Assembly: GCA_934089275.1 (NCBI GenBank)
Contig: CAKOJJ010000009.1
Location: 1-46,500, forward strand
Length of the DNA stretch: 46,500 bases
Reading direction: 5' to 3'
From: an uncultured Bacilli bacterium
Lineage (GTDB): Bacteria > Bacillota_I > Bacilli_A > RF39 > UBA660
The notes beneath the pieces are model-generated. The model was not told the DNA's origin, did no database searches, and worked only from the letters and a program-made list of their open reading frames with translations. Below are positions 7,944 through 17,054 of the stretch, in pieces (within the stretch, counting starts at the first letter, position 1; every line of letters starts with the position of its first letter). The position numbers and the translations under genes are program-made.

Positions 7944-9047
7944 ATGTTAATTAATTTAACAAATATATTAACCGAAAACTTTATCAAAAATTTTAAAACA
8001 ACGGATATGTTAAATTTTTATAATATAAATAAACAAACTGACTTTATATGTGTTGCACGTATTTATTCTGTAGTTCCATCTATTATGAGAAAAAGATTTT
8101 CTGGAAAGTCAGAAATAGGATATGAAGCAATACCTTTGACTGAAGATAAATATATTTTGTTTTTGCAAAAAGTTGATAATTGCGAAGTTGTTGATTTAAA
8201 AAGTGGTATTAAATTAGGTATAGATCTTAATCCAACATCAACCTTATATGAAGCAAAAAATGGAATTCATTTTCGTTGTTATGAAGACAGCCCATTATGT
8301 ATCAAAATGGAGCTTGTTTTAGCTAATAGCAATGCTGTTAGGAAAAAAATAAAACGTCTTTATAAAGGTAATACGGAAGTAGTTCCAACTTTAACAGAAC
8401 TTCAAAGTAAAGCAAAAAGCAAATTTAGAAACAAAAGAAATGAACTATTCGAACATAATTTTTGTGGAACAGATCTTGAAAAAGAGTTCTTTATCAAAAA
8501 TTTTGAGGAAACGAAATTATATGATGAATGCCCTCAAGTAGGTGACTATTTCGGTTATGTTGGTCCAATTAACCATATAGTTCCTAAAAGTGATAATGTA
8601 TCAGAAGATTCTAAATCAATTTCTTTTGAATCATATTCGTTAGACGAAAATCCTAAATATCCTTTTATTTTTAAAAGAATAAGTGAAGATACGGTTATGG
8701 AAATTGTAACTAAAACTAAGTTTTATTTTTCACCTGTTTTATCTAAAAGCTTTTCTTCTGCTAAATATGCAACAACTACGTTACATATTACAGGAACTGA
8801 TTACATAGTAGTAAATGATTTTTTTAAAGCAAAATATTCCGAACTTATAAACGATTATGAAACTTATAAAACTTGGGTCTTGAATCAAGAGAAAAAAGCT
8901 ATTACTCTTTATCAAGCTAAACAATTGGAGTTAGATAATGTTAAAAGTGATAAAGTAGAAGAAGTTTACGAAATCGCTTATGTAGATAATATGATGTTTG
9001 ATCTTGATAGGACTTTAAAAAAAACTAACGAAAGTGACATAAAATAG
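7944..9047 (+). CDS. Protein of unknown function (367 residues)
   Basis: I do not recognise this family. It is a soluble, mixed alpha/beta protein with no signal peptide or membrane helix. The start at 7944 is chosen because AGAAGGA (7928-7934) fits it; the open frame extends back to 7872, but that part encodes the rpmA terminator and a spurious hydrophobic peptide. Visible segments include MRKRFSGKSEIGYEAIPL, a Lys/Arg-rich KKIKRLYKG, and a C-terminal charged helix. It is a single-gene unit flanked by terminators. Confidence 0.75.
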   Translation: MLINLTNILTENFIKNFKTTDMLNFYNINKQTDFICVARIYSVVPSIMRKRFSGKSEIGYEAIPLTEDKYILFLQKVDNCEVVDLKSGIKLGIDLNPTSTLYEAKNGIHFRCYEDSPLCIKMELVLANSNAVRKKIKRLYKGNTEVVPTLTELQSKAKSKFRNKRNELFEHNFCGTDLEKEFFIKNFEETKLYDECPQVGDYFGYVGPINHIVPKSDNVSEDSKSISFESYSLDENPKYPFIFKRISEDTVMEIVTKTKFYFSPVLSKSFSSAKYATTTLHITGTDYIVVNDFFKAKYSELINDYETYKTWVLNQEKKAITLYQAKQLELDNVKSDKVEEVYEIAYVDNMMFDLDRTLKKTNESDIK

Positions 9048-9070
9048 GTAACAATTGTTATCTATTTTTT
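9043..9070 (+). terminator. Terminator after orphan gene
   Basis: A long palindrome, AATAGGTAA...TTATCTATT with loop CAATTG, overlaps the stop codon and is followed by a T run. Confidence 0.85.
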
Positions 9071-9117
9071 ATAGATTTATTTATCAATTTTTGATAAAAT
9101 ACTTTTGAGGTGTAATT

Positions 9118-9756
9118 ATGCGTTATAACGTGGTAAAAAATGCAAATAGTATATTGGAAAGCAATTCTTATTTAGTAAAAAATCCATATGCTTATAAAGG
9201 TAAATGGGCAAGTCTTTTTAAAAACAATAATCCAATATGTTTAGAACTTGGAATGGGTAGAGGTACATTTATAATTGAGATGGCAAAGACTCATCCAAAT
9301 ATCAATTATATTGGGTTAGAAATAGATAAAAATCAAACAGCAACTGCTTTAAAAAATATTAAAGATTTACATTTAGATAATTTAAAGATGATCAATGCTG
9401 ATGCTTTAAAAGTTGCTGAAATATTTGGACGTGAAATTGATACAATTTATTTAACATTCTCTGAACCTTGGCCAAAAAAAGGTGATGAAAAGAAGAGATT
9501 TACAGCAATAAACTATTTGAAATTGTATGATAGAATATTTAAAAAGAATAAACATATTATCTTAAAAACTGACAATAAAATATTATTTGCTTCAGCTCTA
9601 GAAAGCTTAAGTAGTTATTGGTATACTTTTGACAAAGTGAGTGTAGATCTTCATAATGATGAAAGAAAAATAGAAAATATAATGACTGACTTTGAACGTC
9701 AATATTTTAAAGAACATCGTCAAATATATTATGTAGATGCAAGTTTTAAAGGTTAA
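9118..9756 (+). CDS. trmB: tRNA (guanine-N7-)-methyltransferase TrmB
   Basis: This 212-residue protein is normal length. It has the SAM-binding motif LELGMGRG (residues 42-49), followed by the acidic ribose-binding residue in IGLEIDKN, and the family signature FSEPWPKK, where the Asp seen in many TrmB (F-DPWPK) is Glu here. It forms m7G46 in tRNA. GAGGTG precedes the ATG. It is followed by mtaB, another tRNA-modification gene, after a terminator. Confidence 0.95.
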   Translation: MRYNVVKNANSILESNSYLVKNPYAYKGKWASLFKNNNPICLELGMGRGTFIIEMAKTHPNINYIGLEIDKNQTATALKNIKDLHLDNLKMINADALKVAEIFGREIDTIYLTFSEPWPKKGDEKKRFTAINYLKLYDRIFKKNKHIILKTDNKILFASALESLSSYWYTFDKVSVDLHNDERKIENIMTDFERQYFKEHRQIYYVDASFKG

Positions 9757-9774
9757 TATTATAACCTTTTTTTT
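9748..9774 (+). terminator. Terminator after trmB
   Basis: Stem AAAGGTTA/TAACCTTT with a 6-base loop, followed by eight T (9767-9774). The mtaB Shine-Dalgarno GGGAGG follows directly. Confidence 0.8.
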
Positions 9775-9785
9775 GGGAGGTAAAA

Positions 9786-11042
9786 ATGAAAGTAGTAGTT
9801 GAAACTTTAGGTTGTAAAGTAAATGCTTATGAATCTGAGCTTATAAAAGAAATGTTTATAAATAACAAAGATGAAATAATCGATGATAAAACTAATGCAG
9901 ATATTATTGTAATAAATACATGTACAGTTACTAATCAAGCTGATTCTAAAGGAAGAAAACTAATTCGTCAAGCAAGAAGAGATAATGAAAACGCTATTTT
10001 AATCGTATGTGGTTGTATGACACAAAATCATGAAGATTTAGATATTGATGCAGATATAATTATAGGTAATAAAGATAAAACTAAAATTCTTGATTTAATT
10101 GATGAATTTAAGCAAACAAAAAAACAAATAAGATTATTTTATGATTTAAGAAATGTTGAATTTGAAGATATGAAGATAAATCACTTTGAACATAAAACAA
10201 GAGGATTTGTTAAGATCCAAGATGGATGTAATAACTTTTGTTCATATTGTATTATTCCTTTTGTAAGAGGTAATATTAGAAGTAAAAATATTGATGTTGC
10301 TTATGATGAAATAAAATGTTTAGTTGAAAATGGATATCAAGAAATTGTTTTAACAGGTATTCACACAGGTTCATATGGAACAGGAAAAGACTTTGATTTA
10401 GTTGATTTAATTAGAAAAATAAGTACTCTTGATGGATTAAAAAGAATACGTATATCTTCAATTGAGATAACAGAACTTAATGATAAATTTATGGAAGAAT
10501 TTAAAAATAATTTAAAGATTTGTTCACACTTACATGTTCCAATTCAAAGTGGATCAGATAATATATTGAAAAGCATGAATAGAAAATATGATATAGCATA
10601 TTTTAAAGAAAGAACAAAACTTATCAAATCTTTAAGAGATGATGTTAATTTGACAACTGATTTAATAGTTGGTTTTCCTGGAGAAACCGATGAAGACTTT
10701 AATGAAACAAAACAAAATTTAATTGATATTGGTTTTTCTAAAATTCATACATTCCCATATTCAATAAGAAGAGGAACAAAAGCAAGTACAATGGTTCAAG
10801 TTAATGACACAGTTAAAAAGAATCGTACTCATGAAATTCTAGAATTAAGTGATCATTTAGAACATGAATACTATGAAAAATATATTGGAAAAGTTGTATC
10901 TGTGTTAGTTGAAGATAATCATTCAGGATTTACAAGCAATTATATAAAAGTTCATTTTGATGAATATCAAGAAAACAATAAGTTTGTTGACTGTTTAATA
11001 ACTGAAGTCGATGGAATAACTGTAAAGGGAAAAGTAAAATAA
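9786..11042 (+). CDS. mtaB: tRNA t6A37 methylthiotransferase MtaB
   Basis: A 418-residue radical-SAM methylthiotransferase. The N-terminal UPF0004 domain has cluster cysteines C10, C46 and one of C75/C77. The radical-SAM site is C148-NNF-C152-SY-C155, and a C-terminal TRAM-like domain follows. The opening ETLGCKVNAYES, and TCTVTNQADSK rather than the MiaB or RimO equivalents, point to MtaB, which converts t6A to ms2t6A at position 37 of tRNAs reading ANN codons. GGGAGG lies just upstream. Confidence 0.93.
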   Translation: MKVVVETLGCKVNAYESELIKEMFINNKDEIIDDKTNADIIVINTCTVTNQADSKGRKLIRQARRDNENAILIVCGCMTQNHEDLDIDADIIIGNKDKTKILDLIDEFKQTKKQIRLFYDLRNVEFEDMKINHFEHKTRGFVKIQDGCNNFCSYCIIPFVRGNIRSKNIDVAYDEIKCLVENGYQEIVLTGIHTGSYGTGKDFDLVDLIRKISTLDGLKRIRISSIEITELNDKFMEEFKNNLKICSHLHVPIQSGSDNILKSMNRKYDIAYFKERTKLIKSLRDDVNLTTDLIVGFPGETDEDFNETKQNLIDIGFSKIHTFPYSIRRGTKASTMVQVNDTVKKNRTHEILELSDHLEHEYYEKYIGKVVSVLVEDNHSGFTSNYIKVHFDEYQENNKFVDCLITEVDGITVKGKVK

Positions 11043-11089
11043 TTGATAAAATTGATAAATACGCTTATAATTTAAAATAGGTGGTACTT

Positions 11090-11830
11090 ATGAAAAAAGT
11101 TATAAGAGTTAAGAATAACAATATGTATATTGGATCTTTAAGAGTTGATTTAAAAGCTATTAAAGAGTTTGCATTTACATCTGGAGCTGTTTTTATGATT
11201 ATAAGTTCAGCAGCATTAATCAAAAAATCAGTAAATATGGCTCAAAACCGAAAACATACTCATGATATTTCTAATGATCAAGATGAAAACTATGTAACTT
11301 CAGTTAAAAGTGTTCCAACTTATGAGGCCGAGTATACTGTTCAATATGGGGATACTTTATCTGGAATAGTAGCTAGTTATCAAACAGACCCTAACAAAAT
11401 GCAAAAAATAATCGATAGAATTGCTGATATCAATCATATGTCTAGTCCTAGTCTTTTAAGAGCAGGAAAAACAATAACTTTATGTGGCATACCAGAAGAA
11501 TACTTAAGCGATTTTGGTTATACAATAGATTATTCAAAAACTGAACCTGAATATGAATTAGAGGATTTAAGCGACTATATTGAGCAAGCTATAACTTATG
11601 CTTATATAACAGAAGATAACGCACCACAATTTGCTGATTTTGAAGCAAAGTATAGTTTTGCATCAAATCTATATAACACTTATAAAGAAAGTAAAGATGA
11701 ATTATTATTTGATAGTCTAATTGAACAATATCGTTCTTTAGCCGAAGAAATATCTCATTTAACTGGATATGATTATAGTCATTCTATAAAAGCTCATAAG
11801 ATAAGCGAAGAAAAAGGACTTGGTTTATAA
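11090..11830 (+). CDS. Membrane-anchored LysM domain protein
   Basis: A 246-residue protein with an N-terminal basic segment, one membrane helix (about residues 27-43, TSGAVFMIISSAALI), and a LysM domain (YTVQYGDTLSGIV... to LLRAGKTITL). LysM binds peptidoglycan N-acetylglucosamine. The C-terminal ~100 residues are acidic and helical. ATG 11090 is chosen over GTG 11081 because AGGTGG lies just before it. The next gene overlaps its stop by one base (TAATG), so the two membrane proteins are probably co-expressed. A role in wall or spore assembly is possible but unproven. Confidence 0.85.
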   Translation: MKKVIRVKNNNMYIGSLRVDLKAIKEFAFTSGAVFMIISSAALIKKSVNMAQNRKHTHDISNDQDENYVTSVKSVPTYEAEYTVQYGDTLSGIVASYQTDPNKMQKIIDRIADINHMSSPSLLRAGKTITLCGIPEEYLSDFGYTIDYSKTEPEYELEDLSDYIEQAITYAYITEDNAPQFADFEAKYSFASNLYNTYKESKDELLFDSLIEQYRSLAEEISHLTGYDYSHSIKAHKISEEKGLGL

Positions 11831-12324
11831 TGACTATAAAAGAATATATAAAAAAGCGTTTATCAGTTTTTCTTATATCTTTTATAACTATATTAGCAAT
11901 TTTAGGTGTATCTTTTTATAACGTATTAAATAACAAATCGGGAGATATTGTCATAAAAGACAACGTCAGTTATAAAATAGAAACCATTAAAAAGGATAAA
12001 AATAGTTATCCAATGAGTAAAGAAGAAGGTGTAGAATCTGCTAATATTCATAAGATAACAATTACCAATAAAGAATCAAAAAGAAGCAATTTTCAAATTG
12101 TATTAAAGGATAAAAATTCTTCAAATCTAATCGATAAAGTCTATTACAAAGTAGATGATCGTGAAGTTAAACAAATAGATAAAACTCATGTTTTATATTA
12201 CGGAACTTTAGAAAAAGGGGAAAGTAAAGAAGTTGAAATTAGATTTTGGCTTGGAAGTGATCTTATAACTAATGAAGATCAAGGGAAAAAAGCAAGCATT
12301 TATCTAGATGTTTATGGAAAATAG
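11830..12324 (+). CDS. Membrane-anchored protein with Ig-like extracellular domain
   Basis: A 164-residue protein with one N-terminal helix (VFLISFITILAILGVSF), then about 125 extracellular residues with alternating hydrophobic strands. They include KITITNKESKRSNFQIVLKD and LEKGESKEVEIRFWLG, a pattern typical of TasA/camelysin-like or other Ig-like beta sandwiches. I cannot name the family. It is translationally coupled to the LysM gene, suggesting a joint wall-associated role. Confidence 0.7.
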   Translation: MTIKEYIKKRLSVFLISFITILAILGVSFYNVLNNKSGDIVIKDNVSYKIETIKKDKNSYPMSKEEGVESANIHKITITNKESKRSNFQIVLKDKNSSNLIDKVYYKVDDREVKQIDKTHVLYYGTLEKGESKEVEIRFWLGSDLITNEDQGKKASIYLDVYGK

Positions 12325-12337
12325 ATGATAATATGAA

Positions 12338-12368
12338 AAAAACTAGTTGAATATATCAACTAGTTTTT
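12338..12368. terminator. Bidirectional terminator between LysM operon and def
   Basis: A perfect 10-bp stem AACTAGTTGA/TCAACTAGTT with a 5-base loop, flanked by an A run on the left and a T run on the right. It can therefore end transcription from both converging units. Confidence 0.9.
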
Positions 12369-12918
12369 ATATTTCTCTCATTTTTTCTTTATTTTTAAAA
12401 GGATTTTTTGGATCAATCTTATCTACAAATAGAATTCCATCTAAGTGATCCATTTCATGTTGAAAAGCAATAGAAATATCTTCTCTTACGCGAATTATAT
12501 ATTCATCGCCATATTCATTATATGCTTTAACTTTCATTCTAGCATATCTTGGAACGATTCCTTTTACTTCACGATTGATAGATAAACAACCTTCACCTTC
12601 ACCAACATAGATAAGTTCTTCTGAATGACTTAATACTTTTGGATTTATAACAACATATCTTTCAAAAGTTCCATCTCCATTATCTTCACTTACAACAAAA
12701 ATACGTTTCATTATACCGATTTGGCACATTGAAAGTCCCATACCAGCTCTTAAATCATATTTCTTTGCAAGCTCTTCATCTTGACTCATTTCCAAATAAT
12801 CAAGAGAATCGTGTATTGTTTTTATCATATCTTCATCAAGAGGGAAAGTAACTTCTTCAGACCTTTGATGTAATCTTTTATCTTTTTCGTCTAATATAGT
12901 AATATTTGGTAATTCCAT
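12367..12918 (-). CDS. def: Peptide deformylase
   Basis: A 183-residue type II-like deformylase that removes the formyl group from nascent N-terminal methionine. Motif 1 is GMGLSMCQ (residues 59-66; GxGLAAxQ in most members), motif 2 is EGCLS with metal ligand C111, and motif 3 is HEMDH with ligands H154 and H158 and catalytic E155. The length and an insertion before motif 1 fit the Gram-positive type II class. It is the only gene on the minus strand in the first 39 kb. GGGG precedes the ATG. Confidence 0.96.
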   Translation of the reverse strand: MELPNITILDEKDKRLHQRSEEVTFPLDEDMIKTIHDSLDYLEMSQDEELAKKYDLRAGMGLSMCQIGIMKRIFVVSEDNGDGTFERYVVINPKVLSHSEELIYVGEGEGCLSINREVKGIVPRYARMKVKAYNEYGDEYIIRVREDISIAFQHEMDHLDGILFVDKIDPKNPFKNKEKMREI

Positions 12919-13065
12919 AAAAACATCCCCATTTCTTCAATAAACGTATTCTATCAAAAAAAAGATTAATAATCAAGTTTGCGTAAACTTTACTTAAAAT
13001 TTACTTCATTTCATTTACGTCCTTTTACGTTTTTTGTATACTTATAGAAGAACGGAATTGATCTA

Positions 13066-13863
13066 ATGGAAAAAATAGTAAAAAATTCAATAATAACTGT
13101 TTTAATTATAATAGCTGTTTTTATTGTTGGTTTAATGGACGATAAAAAAATTACTTCTTTAACAGTAGAAAATACAGTTGCCAAAAATGCCAATAAAGTA
13201 ATTACTACAACAGCTAACAAAAAATTTGTTTCAATAAGAATTGATAAAAATAAAATATCTTTTAATTCTAAAGAACCTAATGTTGTAAGTAATATAAGCG
13301 AAACTGATTTAAAAAATTTATTAAAATCTAAAAAGGAAAGTTGGAAAATATTTAATGAGCAAAATGATGAATATAGTAAGTCATATTCTAAGAAGGTTTT
13401 AAAATTATCCAATGAATCCTATAAAAGCCTAACTATTAATGATGGTTTTAAGTACTATACTATTGATAATAATAGTGGAATCCATGAAATAAATTATCCA
13501 AATGTAGCAACTGATGATAATTATTTTCACACATTTGAAGATGCCCTTAATTCTTGTGACAATGATTGTACAATAACTTTGTATAACAGTTTAGATTTAT
13601 CTAATATAGAGTTGGATAAAAATATTACGATTAATGGAAATTATCAAACAATATATGTTAAAGATTATTTATTTAATTTAAAAAGTTCTAAGATAGAAGT
13701 AACTTTTAACAACGTTAAAATTAATACTCAATATCTTTTAAAAGTAGGTAAAAAGAATAAAAATAAATTGATTTTAAATAATAGCAAGATTATATATTCT
13801 GAACTTGCAAATAACAAACTTAAAGTTGAAAACAATAAATCAAGTCTATCAAAATATCTATAA
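13066..13863 (+). CDS. Membrane-anchored protein with beta-helix-like repeats
   Basis: A 265-residue protein with one N-terminal helix (IITVLIIIAVFIVGL) and an extracellular region. From about residue 145 it runs as short strands (FHTFEDALNSC, TITLYNSLDLS, NITINGNYQTIYV, VTFNNVKINT, LILNNSKIIYS). This is the rhythm of right-handed parallel beta-helix proteins. A C-x4-C pair (NSCDNDCT) could form a disulphide. I do not recognise the full-length family. It is the gene directly upstream of miaA, 29 bases away. Confidence 0.7.
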   Translation: MEKIVKNSIITVLIIIAVFIVGLMDDKKITSLTVENTVAKNANKVITTTANKKFVSIRIDKNKISFNSKEPNVVSNISETDLKNLLKSKKESWKIFNEQNDEYSKSYSKKVLKLSNESYKSLTINDGFKYYTIDNNSGIHEINYPNVATDDNYFHTFEDALNSCDNDCTITLYNSLDLSNIELDKNITINGNYQTIYVKDYLFNLKSSKIEVTFNNVKINTQYLLKVGKKNKNKLILNNSKIIYSELANNKLKVENNKSSLSKYL

Positions 13864-13892
13864 TTTATGTATAATAACTTTAGGTGATTTAA

Positions 13893-14741
13893 GTGATCTA
13901 TGTAATCTGTGGACCAACTGGTGTTGGAAAGACTAAATTAAGTGTTAGTTTAGCTAAGCATTTTAATGGAATAGTTGTAAATGCTGATTCCATGCAAGTA
14001 TATAAAGATTTAGATATTGGTACAGCTAAAGTAACTGAAGAAGAAAAAGAGGGAGTTACACATCTATTATTTGATATTGTTTCTCCAACTGAAATGTATA
14101 CTATTTTTGATTATCAACGTGATCTAAGACGTGTAATTGATGAAAACAAAGATAAAGATATTATACTTATTGGTGGAAGTGGACTTTATATCAAAGCTGG
14201 ACTATATGATTATAAATTTGTTGAAGAAGAAAGTCATGAAGATTTTGATGAATATAGCAATGAGGAACTTTTAGAGATGGTTAAGAAGAAAGATCCTACA
14301 AGTGATATTCATGTAAATAACCGTAAAAGACTTATAAGAAAATTAAATCAAAAAGAAGCTTCTTTAGATGGAGATAAACTTCTTTATAATGCCAAATTTA
14401 TTGGACTTACAACTTCAAGAGAAAAACTATATGACCGAATAAATAAAAGAGTAGATAAAATGATGGAAGATGGATTACTTGAAGAAGTAAAAACTTTATA
14501 TGATAAAGGTATACGTAGTAAAGCTATTATGACTGGAATTGGATATAAAGAACTTTATGAATATTTTGATAATAAAATAAGTTTAGAAGAAGCTATTTCT
14601 CTTATAAAAAGTCGTAGTAGACATTATGCTAAAAGACAATATACTTGGTTTAATAATCAAATGGATATTAAATGGTTTGATGTTGATTTTGATAATTTTA
14701 ATAATACAGTTAATGAAGTTATAAAATATTTAGAAAAATAG
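13893..14741 (+). CDS. miaA: tRNA dimethylallyltransferase MiaA
   Basis: A 282-residue P-loop transferase: GPTGVGKT at residues 7-14, then NADSMQVYKDLDIGTAK and IGGSGLYIKA, all diagnostic of MiaA, which adds the isopentenyl group to A37 of tRNAs reading UNN codons. The start is GTG at 13893, supported by AGGTGAT at the right distance; no ATG fits the conserved N-terminus. It is slightly shorter than the ~310 usual in Bacillus. Confidence 0.95.
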   Translation: MIYVICGPTGVGKTKLSVSLAKHFNGIVVNADSMQVYKDLDIGTAKVTEEEKEGVTHLLFDIVSPTEMYTIFDYQRDLRRVIDENKDKDIILIGGSGLYIKAGLYDYKFVEEESHEDFDEYSNEELLEMVKKKDPTSDIHVNNRKRLIRKLNQKEASLDGDKLLYNAKFIGLTTSREKLYDRINKRVDKMMEDGLLEEVKTLYDKGIRSKAIMTGIGYKELYEYFDNKISLEEAISLIKSRSRHYAKRQYTWFNNQMDIKWFDVDFDNFNNTVNEVIKYLEK

Positions 14742-14742
14742 G

Positions 14743-14766
14743 GACATAAGAATTTATGTCTTTTTT
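14743..14766 (+). terminator. Terminator after miaA
   Basis: Stem GACATAA/TTATGTC with loop GAAT, then six T. Confidence 0.85.
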
Positions 14767-14841
14767 ACATTTAAAAGACATAATCAATTGACACACCAAT
14801 CTTTAAAAAGTATAATTTATATAGAATAGGATATGTGTTTT

Positions 14842-15261
14842 ATGACTGACAAAAAGATTTTTTTATTAATGTTTTTACTATCTATTGAATTATTAATGGT
14901 TGGAGTATTTACTTTAGGAAATTCTTTTGCAATTCCAACTGAATACAATAAAACTTGGGATGTTGGTTATATCGTGGATGGTAAAAAAGAAGATATTATA
15001 AATATTAATACTGAATTAAGTGAAAATGATACTTTTGAAAAGCAAATTGAGATATATAATGATGGAAATATTGATGCAATGTATGATAGTATCAAAATTA
15101 TAGGAGATACAAGTAATATAGATGTATCAATGGATAATATAAAAGATACATTATTCTCTCACGATAAATATACAGTAACACTAAAAATAAAATTAAAAGA
15201 TATTAATGGTTCTAAAAAGGTTGATATTGGGGTAAGTTTATTATTTAAAGAATTAAATTAA
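14842..15261 (+). CDS. Small secreted TasA/camelysin-like protein
   Basis: A protein of about 139 residues with an N-terminal hydrophobic signal (IFLLMFLLSIELLMVGVFTLGNSFA), followed by strands including ETFEKQIEIYNDGNIDAMYD-like text. This alternation and the IDAMYDSIKI segment resemble TasA/SipW-dependent surface proteins. It is followed by a DUF5305-like gene, which in other genomes sits with SipW signal peptidases and TasA-like proteins. No sipW is present in the window. ATG 14842 is preferred over 14833 because AGG at 14828-14830 is too close to the first. Moderate confidence in the family. Confidence 0.6.
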   Translation: MTDKKIFLLMFLLSIELLMVGVFTLGNSFAIPTEYNKTWDVGYIVDGKKEDIININTELSENDTFEKQIEIYNDGNIDAMYDSIKIIGDTSNIDVSMDNIKDTLFSHDKYTVTLKIKLKDINGSKKVDIGVSLLFKELN

Positions 15262-15283
15262 AAGAATAAAATTGGGTGATTTC

Positions 15284-16255
15284 ATGAATAAAAAGGTTAA
15301 TTTATATCGTTTATTTATCATTATTTTGCTACTTTTGACGTTTGTAAGTGCTTTCTTTATAAGTTTCTTTTACAATTTTGATAGCAATAAATATATTAAA
15401 AAAATGAATGCTCACGTTGTATATACAACAAATTATAAACTTCTTAATAAAGATAAAACAACAACTTTTACGTCTTTAAATGATTTAGATAAGATAAGTA
15501 TTTTATTTAATTACTCAATGACTTTAAATGTTAAATCAACAATAAAAGACAATTATAAGATTATTGGAAAACTTATAATAAGTGATGATGAAAAAGATTT
15601 GTTTATTGAAGATTTATTAGAAACGGATGTTTTTCCAACAGATACAACTGGAAACGTGTTAAATATCAAAGAAACTAAAGAAATAAATTTCAATGAAGAT
15701 TATGTTGAATATTTAAAAGCTATTGAAGACGAATACTATAAAGATAAAAAAGCTCGTATAGATTATGTACTTGTAAATGATATTAAAATGTATAATAGCT
15801 ATTTAAATAAAGATATATCTAAAAATGAGGATGTTATTCTTAGTATAGATTTAAACAATGGAACAATAAATCCAGTAAATGTAAATAAAAATGAAACTAT
15901 ATATGGAAGAATAGATATCAATACTTGTTATGCAATATGTTTAGAACTTCTTACATCAATTATATTATTTTCTTTAATCATTATTTTGCTATTAAGAAAT
16001 ATTTTATCAACTAAACATTCTTTTGATTATCGTTTAGAAAGAATATTACGCAAATACGATAAAAATATTGTAAATGTTAAAAGCTTTCCAAGAATTGATA
16101 ACAAACAAATTACTTTTGTTAGCAGTTTTAAAGAATTATTAAATGCTAGTAAAGGAAGCAAATGTCCAATAAACTATCTTGATATAAGAAATCATCATGA
16201 AGCAACATTCATTGTTATGTTAAGTGATTTAACATATGTTTATAAGTTGAAATAA
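15284..16255 (+). CDS. DUF5305-like bitopic membrane protein
   Basis: About 323 residues: an N-terminal helix (LFIIILLLLTFVSAFFISFF), an extracellular domain of ~190 residues, a second helix (LLTSIILFSLIIILLLRNI), and a cytosolic tail reading IVNVKSFP...FKELLNASK...CPINYL...TYVYKLK. This tail pattern is characteristic of DUF5305, a partner of SipW-type signal peptidases. GGGTGAT supports ATG 15284 over a TTG at 15272. Its biochemical function is unknown; co-occurrence with the preceding TasA-like gene suggests surface fibre export or assembly. Confidence 0.7.
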   Translation: MNKKVNLYRLFIIILLLLTFVSAFFISFFYNFDSNKYIKKMNAHVVYTTNYKLLNKDKTTTFTSLNDLDKISILFNYSMTLNVKSTIKDNYKIIGKLIISDDEKDLFIEDLLETDVFPTDTTGNVLNIKETKEINFNEDYVEYLKAIEDEYYKDKKARIDYVLVNDIKMYNSYLNKDISKNEDVILSIDLNNGTINPVNVNKNETIYGRIDINTCYAICLELLTSIILFSLIIILLLRNILSTKHSFDYRLERILRKYDKNIVNVKSFPRIDNKQITFVSSFKELLNASKGSKCPINYLDIRNHHEATFIVMLSDLTYVYKLK

Positions 16256-16302
16256 AGAACATGTTGGGCATATATTCATATAAATATACTAGAGGTGTTT
16301 AT

Positions 16303-16545
16303 ATGGAAATTAATGATGAAGTCTTTAATAAAGTGGAGGCTAAAACTAAAGTTAGTAAGGAATCAATTATAAATATTGCTAGTAGACTTAATGAAGGAAA
16401 TATGAAAGATCCAAAAACATTAAGTGGCATTATTAGAGAACTAAGTAAACTAACTGGTAAAGAAGTTTCTCAAGAGAAAGAAGATAAGATAATTAACTTA
16501 ATAGTTAATGATAAAGTACCAACAAATATCGATAAAATGTTTTAG
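16303..16545 (+). CDS. SpoVIF-like sporulation protein
   Basis: An 80-residue protein whose text (FNKVEAKTKVSKESIINIA..., KDPKTLSGIIRELSKL, then SQEKEDKIINLIVNDKVP and DKMF) matches the small stage VI sporulation protein F family as I recall it. In Bacillus, SpoVIF acts in late coat assembly. ATG 16303 is chosen for the GAGGTG just upstream; an earlier in-frame ATG at 16261 lacks one. With spoIVA and spoIVFAB nearby, it supports a functioning sporulation programme. Confidence 0.7.
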   Translation: MEINDEVFNKVEAKTKVSKESIINIASRLNEGNMKDPKTLSGIIRELSKLTGKEVSQEKEDKIINLIVNDKVPTNIDKMF

Positions 16546-16556
16546 GAAGTGATCAA

Positions 16557-17054
16557 ATGCTTTTTTATGATGAAGTAACGAATACAGAAGAGTTAGTAGA
16601 AAAAATTATTGACGATGAATCTTTAAAAAAAGTTAAAGTTGCTGTAATCTGTTTTATCTTTGATAAAAATGGACGTGTTATTTTAAATAGAAGAGGTCCA
16701 GGTGCTAGAGATGAAGTTGGATTATTACAAGCAATTGGTGGATCAGTTAACAAAAGTGATGCTAACTTCATTGAAGCTTTAAAAAGAGAAATTATTGAAG
16801 AAACTGGAAATTATAATGTTAGAATAGGCGATTTTATTGGTGGATATCATAACAAGAGTTTTGATAATGAAACTAAAGAATATGTAGATTGGATAATTTT
16901 AGGATACATAGGTTATTTAGAATCGGGAAAACTAGAAAACAAAGAAAGAAATCGTAGTTACGAATTTGAAACTCTTTCTTTAGATGAAATAAAGGAAGAA
17001 GAACTTTCAAAATCAACTTATGAATTTATTAAAGTAATAAAGAGGATGAAATGA
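16557..17054 (+). CDS. NUDIX hydrolase
   Basis: A 165-residue protein with a Nudix box reading GGSVNKSDANFIEALK followed by REIIEETGN. The catalytic REIIEE part is intact, but the first acidic residue is Asp and there is one extra residue before RE compared with the GX5EX7REUXEEXGU consensus. The substrate is not predictable; such proteins cleave nucleoside diphosphate-linked compounds. AGGAAGTGAT precedes the ATG, and the stop overlaps the next gene (ATGA). Confidence 0.9.
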   Translation: MLFYDEVTNTEELVEKIIDDESLKKVKVAVICFIFDKNGRVILNRRGPGARDEVGLLQAIGGSVNKSDANFIEALKREIIEETGNYNVRIGDFIGGYHNKSFDNETKEYVDWIILGYIGYLESGKLENKERNRSYEFETLSLDEIKEEELSKSTYEFIKVIKRMK

